From positions 62,001 through 126,000 of the forward strand of contig MU400527.1 of NCBI GenBank assembly GCA_022578965.1: DNA of 64,000 nt, given 5' to 3'. Under the pieces are notes generated by a model that saw only the letters and a program-made list of their open reading frames with translations, made no database searches and was not told where the DNA came from. A program made the translations under genes and the position numbers. Of this stretch, positions 26,678-37,768 are shown one piece after another. Position 1 is the stretch's first letter; each line of letters opens with the position of its first letter. This DNA is from Xylaria sp. FL1777. Taxonomy: Eukaryota; Ascomycota; Sordariomycetes; Xylariales; Xylariaceae.

Positions 26678-27976
26678 ATGGAAGACTCTGATATCGACAC
26701 TAAGCTTTCATATCTTAGTGGTGGAGACGCATTTATCCTGGATGGTGTGCCGACGAACTTCACTGTCGGTTGCGACGCAACATCTTTCAACAGCGCACAA
26801 CCATTCCCAGGCTTCCGGGATATCCCCCCCGGCGTTCATTTGATATGGTTCGCACCCTCCGAGTCAACATCTTCGAGGAGTGGCTATTGGATATACACCC
26901 CTGAGAAACACGACGGGCAACTAGGATGTGTCTATGTAAAGCAATGGGATGCATATAACGAAGTCTTCCGTGATCTTACCAATCAAGCCGAGAAGCCATT
27001 TCAAAATGAGAGGCTGGAGCAGATTGTTCCACGTCTCTCTCCCTATCTCCTTCGTGAAGCTAGCACAGAATCTTCGCATAAGGTTGCGTTATCACAAGGA
27101 GAAGACAATCCCGCAGATCTACTCGGCGACCAAAACATCTGGTATCAACTCACATTCGCCATACAACCGGATCTATTGAACAGGGTTATAGGCCATGAAC
27201 AGGACATTTGGCACGTTACAACGACGGACAGTGTAGCCGGGGATGCAGGCTTGGCTAAAGAGGCTCAACTGTACGATTCAGGGACGTCTCAATTACGGTT
27301 CACATTTCCAATGGATGCTCGTCTGATTAATCCTGAGGCTACAGGGGCGGAAAGAACGCGTCAAGCACTAGACCCCACTGGCTGGATAATCGACAAACTC
27401 GAGAGCCCTGACGGGGATCATCGGCCCGAAGACTTGATCGGGGAATTCCAGTTTGCTTTTATCGTTGGCATGCACCTTGGAAATTTCGCTTGTCTCGACC
27501 AGTGGTTCTTCTTGGCCACCCAACTCATCTTTCGATCTTACGGTTTAACAGTTGATAGACCACAGCAAGCACGTGAACTGATACAGACATTCCACGCCCA
27601 GTTGCTGTATAACGAACGATACCTTCAAGGAGATGTCCTTGAGTTGATGTCAGAACGTGCCCGCAAATTAAAGCTAGCACTCATCACATACAAAACACGC
27701 TTAGATGAGAAGCTGGAGGCACTTGGCGATCTCTGCACTCCCGAACAGCAGGCCGTTGGCATTGCATTCTCATCTCTGGAATCTTGGTTATTGAGAATTG
27801 GATGGGATCTTAATGGTGAGTATGTCAGATCGGGCAATGTGATGCTCGAAGATGGGGAGATGGTAGAGGCGGAACTTTCAGATTTCGAAGATGAGGATGA
27901 GAGAGGGGAGTTCGCTCCCACGGTTGTCGAGATGGAGAACGGCACAGAAGCTGGTTTACTATCTTGGGACACATAG
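26678..27976 (+). CDS. aar2: AAR2-family U5 snRNP assembly protein
   Basis: Single open exon of 432 aa from the first in-frame ATG; an earlier in-frame GTG at 26654 is not expected to start a fungal protein. The N-terminal domain shows the family pattern FILDGVPTNFTVGCD (about 27-41), PGFRDIPPGVHLIWF, then SGYWIYTPE. The C-terminal half has helical stretches such as EFQFAFIVGMHLGNFACLDQ and ALGDLCTPEQQAVGIAFSSL typical of the AAR2 C-terminal domain. Known role: Aar2 binds Prp8 in the cytoplasm/nucleus to keep the immature U5 snRNP from binding Brr2 too early. The acidic tail SDFEDEDERGEF is common. An additional short upstream coding exon cannot be excluded. Confidence 0.88.
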   Translation: MEDSDIDTKLSYLSGGDAFILDGVPTNFTVGCDATSFNSAQPFPGFRDIPPGVHLIWFAPSESTSSRSGYWIYTPEKHDGQLGCVYVKQWDAYNEVFRDLTNQAEKPFQNERLEQIVPRLSPYLLREASTESSHKVALSQGEDNPADLLGDQNIWYQLTFAIQPDLLNRVIGHEQDIWHVTTTDSVAGDAGLAKEAQLYDSGTSQLRFTFPMDARLINPEATGAERTRQALDPTGWIIDKLESPDGDHRPEDLIGEFQFAFIVGMHLGNFACLDQWFFLATQLIFRSYGLTVDRPQQARELIQTFHAQLLYNERYLQGDVLELMSERARKLKLALITYKTRLDEKLEALGDLCTPEQQAVGIAFSSLESWLLRIGWDLNGEYVRSGNVMLEDGEMVEAELSDFEDEDERGEFAPTVVEMENGTEAGLLSWDT

Positions 27977-30470
27977 TCGAGGCGAGAAATACTATTCCAT
28001 GACTTCCCCCTTTTATTCGTGTTTTTTTATTCTAAATTGGGAAGACTGCTTGAGGAGTTGGTTTTATGATGAGCTGTAAAAATGTCGCTGACTTATTTCC
28101 CTGATGCCTTGCGAAATATCCTTCGCTCTTTTCTTATTGGAATTCTGAGCTCACTTCAGCTCGTGATGATTCCTCTACCTCTATTCATGGACCGTGTGCA
28201 GATCATAACCGTTTCCCCTGTTATTAACTCATTTATTCATCGTTTTATTAGAATCGTGGATTTCCAGCCGTCTATATTACGTTTAACACGTCACATTTTG
28301 TCAGAGGTGTTTGTCTCCAGAGTGAAGTTGGGTCACTAGAGGGTAGCTGCTAGGTCATAGTGATGAGTAAGGACTTAGTATTATTGACTCCTATGTTTCC
28401 CCAAGAAATAGTAGAAGGAAACCCGGCTTTATATAGAAAATACTAGACTGCCTCCCCACAATTAAAGGCCCTTCTAGACTCCTGTGCCTCTAGCCCCTAA
28501 CACGTTTCCATGATACACAGTCAGATAATAACTTCTTACTTGCCCCAATACCCAAGCAGATGTGTAATAACCACGAATCCATCATCTCAACTCATTAACT
28601 AGATGCCGAATTCATGCTGGTACAGGACCATTCGTAGGTCCATGCCTTTACAAGTTAGTCCAGGGGATCCCGGATATTAATTTCATTATATCTAGTTACA
28701 CCATTATATATCATCTCCAACAGTCGTTCAGGGAAGTAGACTATACGCTAATACGGCCTTATCCTTTAGCCACGAAATAAGCCTCCTAGCTCTTCGGCAG
28801 GCCAAGCAGCCGAGATATACGGATGCAGCCCCTACGAACTGATAATATTATAGTATGACTGAGCTCGCGGAAAACGCGGGGGAACAAAATTTCTATCTAG
28901 AATAATATCGTGAAGGATACGCCAAAGACTCTATATGACTGCCTTCGCAAGATTAGGTTTAATTGACCGCATTTGATTTGTGTCATGTGGTATCGCGATA
29001 TCGTAGATGAATCAAGCTTTCTGTGTGGATAGTTGCTGCCAGCCTCGGGAAATTAGTTGACAGTTACCCTATTATGAGCAGAATTGAGAAATACAATCAC
29101 GATCGCCCTTTAAAACCTAAGATTTCGATTATACGTACCTGTTATACGGTAATACTTACCCTGCAGCTTGGAAATTGGCCACGTAAGTAAGGGTTACTCA
29201 CCTCCTATCAAAACCAAACCTCTAAGCCTAATAGACCATCGAACCCACGCCTCGCATACAAGGGTTGGGATCCTTGATGTCATAGAATATCATTATCAAA
29301 TTGAATATCCTTCCAAGGCGTTGTTCACAAGCTCTTAATAAAGTACCTAATTTTTTATATCAGGCCATTCTACGATTTTGTCTACAGATATGCAGACAGC
29401 AATCAACCAGTGTCCAACTTAGGTCTCATCATATTGGATACCGTCCTGGAGGCATTCACTAAGGTAGCGAGATCACTGGCCGTATTAGACTTGATCTGGA
29501 CTAGTTTCCCTAAGGATTGCGGTATATCTACGCGGTGGTAGCTTAGCTCCATGGAAAATCTGCATACCAACTGTAACTATGTCGATCTATAAGGCGTCCT
29601 AGCGTCCTTCTTTCCCATTAGTGTCGACACGGTACCAAGACCTTCAAGAGGCCACGGATTTCCTCTGATGGATAGAGATGGTCTCGGCTGTACACTTTCA
29701 TCCGTGAAGTTCGGCTTATATGTGAAGAAATTACTTGATTGCAATAAAAGACTATAAATTTCTCGAACTTAGACCAGCTAATTGCTATCAGGTATGTACG
29801 TGTTCAAAGTGAGTAGCAGACGTGTATAAAGCGTTGAGAAGTTTGAGTTTATTCACTAAATACTTCTACAAGCACATGTAGTTACTCGGACCCTCTCCTA
29901 TATTCCCGTTAGCCAGCCATACATACTGCCTAGTGTGCTCTAGCACAACAAATACCACTACGCCATGCATAAATATATTCACGAACAACATACCGGGTTC
30001 TATAAGAGTTATAATAGATGTATACGTGGACTTGTGTCATTTGGAATCGCTGACCTACCATCCTGGTATCCTAGGCTTACCTACGGCGCAATATAACAGC
30101 TAGCACAATGGTGTTCCTCCTCGACATCGTAGGCACATCAATATCAAGGCTATCGTTAATTAGTAAGATTGAAGTCAAGATATTCCAATATAACTAGCCA
30201 TCAAGTCGATGCGTGCTCAGATTGTCACGTCATAGCTATTGGCGTCCACTTGTATTTTGTAGTGCACTTGCAGAAACAGTGGTCTTGCAACCAAGGATTA
30301 ATCCTAAGCCGCAAACAGCTATTAATAATACATTAACAATGACCATCATTTATGCTGCGCAGTTTCCCCTACAATAAGTACATTTCACTTAAGGTTCTAG
30401 ATCATCAGAGGCCACGAAATTGTGATCATCCAGGTCTGGCCCTGCCCCCGCAAGAGTCCGTGTCAACGGC
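27977..30470. other. AT-rich gene-free DNA
   Basis: No frame over 60 codons on either strand between about 28340 and 30350, and many TA-rich words. This could be mutated repeat DNA, but I cannot recognise a parent element. An 85-codon frame at 28082-28339 just after AAR2 has no coding character. Confidence 0.45.
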
Positions 30471-30474
30471 TCAA

Positions 30475-31100
30475 TCATCCCGAACTGGAGCGGTACGGAC
30501 GACTTTTACTGATTTGCTTTCGGGGGTCGTACAAGATTATCTCTTGCCGAATTGCGTCGACAATAACACCGGGCAGAATCAAATACCGGGCGATAGCATT
30601 CAGAATTTCATGCATGGTATTCTTCATCAAATTGACGTCGTCCCCGGTTAACCGGGATCGGAAGTAGTTCGTCATGTTGTTGTAGTTTAGGTCAACAAGG
30701 CCTTCGCGGAAGGTGTATGATTCATGACCCGCAGGCAAATTAATGACAGCTGGCAACTGTGGCCATTCTGGAAACACGACTGAGTCGGCAACCAGGGTTA
30801 TCTCAAACAACAGACTTCTTCTTCTTTCATGAGAAGCCGAACTCCCACTATGGTCAGCCCTTGGAGTACGCGTTCCATCCCAACACCCGTATCCGTGAGG
30901 ATCGTCACCCGTCCGGGACCATCCAGTGCTGGTCAAGGCCCCAGACCACCGACTCCTCCCAGAGTCGAGTACTGGACGGGACCAGATGCGGGAAAAACTG
31001 GAGGAACAGTTTCGTCACTTTAACGAGAGATTGAAAGCCCGCCGAGAGAGGAAGAACGCCGGACCAGCTAATCCAGTTCCCGTAAGAGCTACTAAGTGAC
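30475..31100. pseudogene. Unidentified coding-like remnant
   Basis: Two readings look more protein-like than chance. On the minus strand 30475-30936 includes a smooth stretch with NLPAGHESYTFREG and NAIARYLILPGVIVDAI. On the plus strand a Pro/Arg-rich frame with RPPTPPRVEYW (30930-30980) shifts by one frame into a charged helix, EKLEEQFRHFNERLKARRER, and stops at 31097-31099. Neither is complete or recognised. I read this as a decayed gene or element piece. Confidence 0.25.
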
Positions 31101-32458
31101 CTGTAAAGATGGCGTCGGGGCAGTTATTCAGCTTCCACCCCTCACCCTTGAGCCGGTTTACCGAAAGTCACACTAAAACAATAACAGCGACGGAACCTCT
31201 TAGTGACATTATCCTCCTAAGATCCGCCACCTGTTCTTCCCTGCGTTCCGCTCGAGCCCGGTGCCGAACATCCGATTCGGTCTCCGAATAGATTTGGGAC
31301 TACCGCAACTCGCCGAGAGCGAATAGATCTGATACATTCGGCCTCCTATCTTACCTCCACTTGTCTCAGCCCGTCAGCGCTTCGTTTTTACCATCGGCGT
31401 CCTAACTGGTGGAAGGGCAGCCGAATGAGGCAAGCGGGTCTACTTCTATCCCTTTCCTCCTCTTACTGTAAGCATGTACCTAATAAAGGATAATGTATGT
31501 AGGTATATCATTTGGACCTGAGCGTACGTAAGAGGTCCTACAATTGTATCGGCGAGGTATTACCAAGTCGCTTTTCTTGACATTAAAGTAGCCACAACAC
31601 CAAGTCTGCTGTCTCCTTTCTGAAGTTTAGACGTCACTGTAGATAGTTGTTGAATTTCATCGCTACTTCGAAGGCTGATAAGTCTCTTGTGTACACATCT
31701 TCAAATGTTTTATGACGTAGAAGGTTGACAAATTCTTATAGAAGTATCTCTCATACAATTTGTATAGGAGAGATACCTCCCCACTGTTTATTTCTTCTTC
31801 TAGGTAGTCTATGTAAGTAAACCATTATTACCTTACCTATTGATTAGGAGCAGGAAGAATGCCTCGGAGGGTTACGGACTCCGCTTACTAAGCTATTTAA
31901 TTAAAGGGAAGAGAGATGTTTATAGACTGGAAGTAGCTGTCTTCCTAACTAGATTAAACTATATGTCCCGATCTCAATCTTCCACGGCTAGAAAACCAAG
32001 GCGTTCAATCTGACCGCCAGACACGAGAACCAACGTAAGCACCATTATGCGTGTGGAGAGAATGGGCGCCGTTGTTGTCAAGATGCCCTCCCTCGCTAAA
32101 GGACCACGCCCGTGGACAAGCTGCAACGTAAACATGGTTAGCCGTACCTGTAACCCGGTCACTTCCAATACCACGTTGGGGAGATAACCTCAGAGATGTC
32201 GGTAGTGCTGCTCATGGAGCTCATGGAATAATACCTTGATATGATTGATCCCCCTTTCAGGCGATCGATCTCGGAGGTGGTTAAAAAGGCGAGAAGATTG
32301 CCACATCTCACGAAGGAAACATTGGACAGCAACGTCTCCTAAGTCGCCTGCATAAGGAGTGTAGCGTCACTGCCTCGTCTCTGCATACATCATCCTTCAT
32401 TCCCATCCTGCTTGCTTTCAGAACGTACACATACGCTCTTCTGCTTCCATATAGGAGA
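31100..32458. other. Gene-free DNA with a short hairpin
   Basis: No supported gene. A near-perfect inverted repeat, GTATCTCTCATACAA against TTGTATAGGAGAGATAC, lies at 31744-31776 with almost no loop. A 66-codon frame at 31974-32174 (-) is not recognised. Confidence 0.4.
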
Positions 32459-33683
32459 ATGCCTTCTCTCCTTCGTCTCGCTGGCCTTGTGGCTGGCTTC
32501 TTTGCTAGGCTCGGCTAGGGTGCTCCCTCATGCCATGCTGCCGACAATCGAGACTACTGGTCTCGCAGGTTCGATATCAACACCGACTATGAATTGAGAA
32601 CGCCGCCTGGCGTGACTCGATCTATGAGTCTTCAGCCTTGTGTCTACAGTGGCATCCACCTCTAATCACACCGCTCATGCCCGGGAGTAGTGCAGCTGGA
32701 CGCTTGAATAGTTCGCTAGTTGGACTACCCCTGACGGCGAGGTTAGGACCAATGCCATGCTCATCAATGGTATGTATCCCGGGCTAACCATCACAGTGGA
32801 CTGGAGCAATATCGTGTCGGTAACAGTCACCAACCAGCTGACACTCGACGACACTTGGATCCACTGGCACGGCCTCCGACAGCTCGGCACAAACTTGCAG
32901 GGCGGCACCGGCGGCATAAGCGAGTGCCCCATTCCGCCCGGAAGCAGCAAGACGTATACGTCCAGGCTAGTGCAGTACGGCACGACGTGGTACCACTCCC
33001 ATTTCTCGTCACAGTAGGCCGACAGCGTCTTTGGCGCCATCCGGATCAACGGCCCTTCGGCTAACTACGACATCGACCTCGGCGTCTATCCATCGACGAC
33101 TTCTACCAAAGTGTCGTTAGGGGAGATTGTTAAGGGGCATAGCCTAATAGTGGTCCAGACGGACCTGGTCCCGTTAAGCCAATTACAATTGACAACCTCT
33201 TCCATGCTATCGGGCAACGCGCACGTTCTCATCACGGCGAACAAATGCGGCGTCTCGGAAAACATGTTCTCCGCGGCCCGTGAACTCAGGCTGCCAGGAT
33301 AGCGTACTGTACGTGCCCATAGTGTTGCAAGGGGCGAACCCGGTAACGTTTGGATAGACGGGAGACAACACGGGTAGTGATGACCTCGATGTCGACGGCG
33401 AAGGTGCACTGGGTGATCAACAGGTTGTCGATCTACAACTCGTCGATGAGGGTGGACTTAAGACAGGCCGGTGATCAACCGCATACTAATAAGCAACACG
33501 TCTCACATAGTGTCTGAAAACTTCATCACCATCGACTCTAGGGATGCGTGGACGTATTAGATTGTTGAGAGCACCCGCACGGGCATTGACTTCCTAGTGC
33601 TGGACACCTCAGTCCCCAACGCGGGCTTCTTCACGGCTGCCCACGTCGCCTCGCTGAACGGGGAAAAGAGGGCTATGGCGTAG
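32459..33683 (+). pseudogene. Laccase (multicopper oxidase) pseudogene, truncated
   Basis: The remnant begins with a signal-peptide-like MPSLLRLAGLVAGFFARLG that is cut by a TAG. It continues with laccase-like TDYELRTPPGVTRSM, then TPDGEVRTNAMLINGMYPGL. The best frame, 32757-33302, keeps both N-terminal copper motifs, IHWHGLRQLGTN and QYGTTWYHSHFSSQ, but has an in-frame TAG at 33015-33017. After it come INGPSANYDIDLGVYP and GHSLIVVQTDLVP, where part of the middle domain is missing. Further laccase-like text follows in other frames up to a TAG at 33681. The C-terminal copper sites (HPxHLHGH and HCHIAWH types) are absent. Several frameshifts and stops make function very unlikely. Family role when intact: secreted phenol oxidation. 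Confidence 0.85.
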
Positions 33684-34804
33684 ATCGGAAATATTATGTA
33701 TAATAGAAGGATATTATTAATACTCTGATTTTAGCCTGGGGTACGATATAAGCAAATAATCAGCTTTCAGGATAGCCATATAAGCTTTTTAGTTTATTGG
33801 GGGAAAAAAGGCAGGACAAGCACTCATGGGTATTTGAAGAGAAGACTCTACTTACGCTTATCTTCAAGTTTTGAGGGCCTGAGTGAATGGTATCATACTT
33901 TCTGTAGATGGTTGATGCCCCTACTTTCCACCTAGGCGTGTCGTCTTTCAGGGTTGTATACGATTAGCACCCTAGTGCACGTAGGATGATATATATCTAT
34001 GTACTGTTTAAGCGACGATGTATCTAATCCCATGTCGAGTGATTATCATTAGGTAGCTAGGCGGGATCCTCCTCTTTGTTGGTATCGCGGTGCCGTGATC
34101 TTGGTAACCGCATGGGGTTACACTCAGGGTCGAGCCTTATCGACACGTTTGTTCTATCCGGTCTTCAGGCTAGGTGACTAGTTAGCTATGCTCCTTGGAA
34201 TGAAACTGTATATTAACCAAATCGACTACGAGTGCTTGTTCTGCTTGTTGGGAGACCTGTGTCTTTAATCTTCTATGTGAAGCCCGGAGCTGCTGTGGGG
34301 GTTAAAGTTTATTGGTTGTTGGCTTGTCTGCTATAGTTAAATACATGTGATCTGATGAGCTGCCTTAGGCATCTAGATTGGAGTAAGTTAAGGGAGATTG
34401 CTTTGTGGTGCTCTATCTTTTCTGCTATCTAGTATATATATATATCTGAACCTCTGCCTTAATCTTTCAACCAATACGACGTGCTTCTGGGTATATTAAC
34501 TATAGTTTCTCTGGCCAGTCATCACACTGATTATTGCAACGGATGAGCAGATAGAGGATTGGAGTTTCTAGTAAGACTTAATAATATTATCTTGCTTCAT
34601 TTGTTCCTCAAGTATTGAATACCTGCAATGAGGTACCATTTCCTACAGTTCTCGTATCTGTAGCGGCAACATCACGCCTTCGAGGGTATATGCTATAAGA
34701 AAACAACCTCTATAACCCGCATTGTTAGTCTAATGGGATCTGTAAGTCTAGTTGTCTCAGATTACGATTTATGTAAATGATTGTGTGATAGCTTGTGAGC
34801 GGCC
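33684..34804. other. Gene-free AT-rich DNA
   Basis: No gene or element recognised. A short TA repeat lies near 34431-34446. The right end is the 3' flank of the MFS gene on the minus strand. Confidence 0.4.
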
Positions 34805-36302
34805 TCAAAATAAGACCGCGAGGCGCCATCCGCAAGATAGGCTCCTGGCCACGATGAAAGCAATCAAAGCTGCTAGGTAGAGAGCCCCAGCAAATAAGAT
34901 TAGTCCGTGATAGGAGCCGTGATTCAGCTCTAAGATAGCACCTGCGATGGGTATCCCAACCAGGGCGCCAAAACTCGCCAGAAAGAAGGCTGTGCCGCTT
35001 CGCTTGCCGTAGTCCTCGGTCCGGCACACTTGGCCGATGCACACGGGCGTTAGGCTGATCGCGGCTCCTGACCAGAAGCCGAACAGAGGAGCGAACGAAA
35101 TGACCTGCGCTGCGTTTGTACCGGCTGTATACCAAAGAGCGAGGATGGTCGCCACGCACGCAAACGCCGTGACACACATCGTGTTGAATGATCCAAAACG
35201 GTCGGCGATATAGCCGGGTAGCGCACGGCCTGGAACAGCACCAACATTGAGTAAGGCGTTTAGGAGATATGCTGTCTGCCGGTCCAGGCCGGCGTGTACT
35301 GCATAGGAACATACGTACGTGTAAGGGATGAAGACGGCGAACTCGATTAGAAAGGTGGCTAAAGCGGTGGAGGCGAACCGTGGCTCGGATAGAGATTTGA
35401 GATCAACAGAAGCGCCGGCCTTTTTATTCGGCGGCAGTCTCTTCCGAAGCAGGCAAGACGCTGTCAAGCCCGCAGCCACGCATATAAAGCCGACGATGCG
35501 CAGAGCCCAACCAAAACCCAGGCGAGGAGCAGCGTACAAGATGATGAGAGGGAATATGACGCCCCCTATTCCGCCCGCTGTACATGCCACTCCGGTTGCG
35601 AGAGCGCGCTTCCTGTAGAACCAGTGGCCCACGGCCGATATGCTCGGATTGAACAACAATGATGCGGAGATACCACCCAGCACGCCAAAAGAGAGCAGAT
35701 ATTGATAGAGCTCTGTGAACACGTTAGGTTTCATTATATACGCGATCAGAACAAGGTTGCCGGAATACCTTTGGAGACGCTGAAGAAAAAGATGGACGCC
35801 ACCATTCCAATACTACCTGGAATTACCAGCAGTCGTACAGGGTACGTATCGAATATCGGGCCTGAGGGGTGGGAAATTGATTTTCTTTAGCTGAATTGAA
35901 CCTTCTGAATATTTCTTGGACATAACCCACCTGTTTGCGCACCGATAAAGTAGAGGAAGAAGGCGTACGTGCTGAAGATCCAGCCCACCTTAGACTCCGG
36001 TAGACCGGGCAGCTCGTTCTCGGACACCCAGGCTTGCAGAATGGCCAATGTGTTCAGCAGCCCCATGGAGGGAATCATAGCGCACCAAGCGCCCAGCACC
36101 ACGAGCCATGCCTCGGATCCGCCCTCAGGGTACGATGTCGGGTCGTCGTCGTCTGCCTGTCCGTTTTCAGTCGTGAGTTGCGCTAGGATGCCATTGTCAG
36201 CGGAAACTCGAGACACGAGGGAAGCTGGAGTGGTAAGGCACCTGTAGGACCGGCCTGCTCGACGCCGCGCGACACCTCCATGCTGTTGCTATTCACGGCC
36301 AT
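34805..36302 (-). CDS. MFS transporter, fungal monocarboxylate (MCT/Mch) type
   Basis: Model on the minus strand: 36302-36242, 36182-35931, 35861-35769, 35712-34805 (437 aa, phases match). The hydrophilic acidic N-terminus (NGQADDDDPTSYPEGGSEAW) is followed by about twelve hydrophobic segments. Family marks are WLVVLGAWCAMIPSMGLLNT in TM1, the TM3 region GPIFDTYPVRLLVIPGS, LLSFGVLGGISASLLFNPSI, and HWFYRKRALATGVACTAGGI in the TM4/5 area. These match the fungal MCT-like group of the major facilitator superfamily, found in the plasma membrane; substrates (monocarboxylates, riboflavin or secondary metabolites) cannot be told. The first two introns (59 and 69 nt) are inferred. If exon 1 is wrong, an alternative start is Met at 36216. 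The protein sits alone between decayed DNA and a gene-free stretch. Confidence 0.85.
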
Positions 36303-37768
36303 CTCGTCACGTAGCCATGTGAGGGATTGGACGTGAGAATGACGGTGGAAGCGGTGGCAGACGAGGCAGATGCGGATGGAACGGGGTGTTTCTCTTTACG
36401 TAACACAGCTATCTTTCTTCCGTCCCCGCGAGGCGCCCGTCTCAACCATTCATCACCCACAAGCGGTGGGGACGCGCCATTCGGATCTGCACCACCCGAC
36501 GAGTCCTCAAGCACGGGGCAGGTGGCGTCGATTCGCGTATTCGGGATGTGAGCGAAGACACACGGCATGTCCGAGCAATAGTGTTGTTGTGATTCAGCCT
36601 GCTCCGGTACTTTGTAGGTTGTGTAGGAAAGGACATTTGTAATTGCCTGCTTAACAAAGAAACTTCTACCCAAGCACCTGCGCTAGCGAGCTCTATGTAC
36701 AAAGGCAAGCGAGTACTTAGGTAGTACCTACCTAGGGAGCTCTACAGCGGGAAGTAGATGTTGAATAGAGTTAGCTACAGCCTATGCGGTACCTAGTAAC
36801 TCCAATGTGCGGTTAGGTACCGTCACACATCTGCAGGGTGTCTTAGACACAATCCATTTTATATTGAAGCAGAGTGAAGCGAGTGGCTGAGCCGTACTAG
36901 CCCCTGGGTGGCTAGTTATGCTTAGTCACACTCCCAAGCAGTGTAGGGCTATGTTCTTTTTTTCTCTGTTTGACCGTCTTATCCCTTGTACAATAATTAC
37001 TAGAAGTATGGAATGTAGCTTATCTCCTCGTATACGGGGCAGAGAATCACCCCTTATAATTTCCTGTTACTATCTCAAGATGTAAGTGAAAGATGCCATG
37101 AGATCATGGGCATGCTCGTAGCACATACGTAGGCCGCCCAACACTACATGCTGCTCGTATTACTACACTACGCAGTCATTTCAAGAGTAGAACAAGCACC
37201 TTAACCAGCCTTTATAACTCTGGTACTATACTAGTAAGAGCATCAACACTTCTTATACTTGGGTATAACGCAGGGAGCTACAATAGAGAAGAAGTACCGT
37301 TTATTTGGTGTTATTGTTCGCTGAATCTCTTATGCGGGCAGCCCAAAGTCTTAGAGTATATTTACGGGGATTTGGTCTGCTGGGTCGGTTAGCCTCCGCT
37401 AGATAGCACATAATGATTATTAATGATCATGTCTTGATCACTCATGGGAGTGCGTAGGACACAGCCTTTCTCTCCAGCCTTCCAGGGAACGCTTCCTACT
37501 TATATCCGGCAGAATTCCACATTGTATTTGTCGGGTATAGCGACAGATTCGTGATGCTGAGCAGGGACTCTCCTCCTCAATCGTCTCGCAGATCCACGGG
37601 TGTACACAATGAATATCCCGCTTAAGGTGCCGTAGAATCTCTGACCCGTTTGCTTCCTTAAGTAGAGTGGCAAGACCTACCGAGATGAGTTAACCTAGGG
37701 AGTGCTGCGAGCCATGGTTGTGATTTGCCTGTCTCTATCCTATCCATATGCAATGGTTTGGTACTCCC
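36303..37768. other. Intergenic; MFS promoter and AT-rich DNA
   Basis: Frames at 36293-36708 overlap each other on both strands and show no family likeness; they lie where the MFS promoter should be. A dense cluster of TAGGTA/TACCTA words is at 36715-36800. Nothing else recognised. Confidence 0.4.

Noticed and set aside
28082..28339. 85-codon frame just after AAR2
   Set aside because: Hydrophobic but without family likeness or promoter context; lies in the AAR2 3' region.
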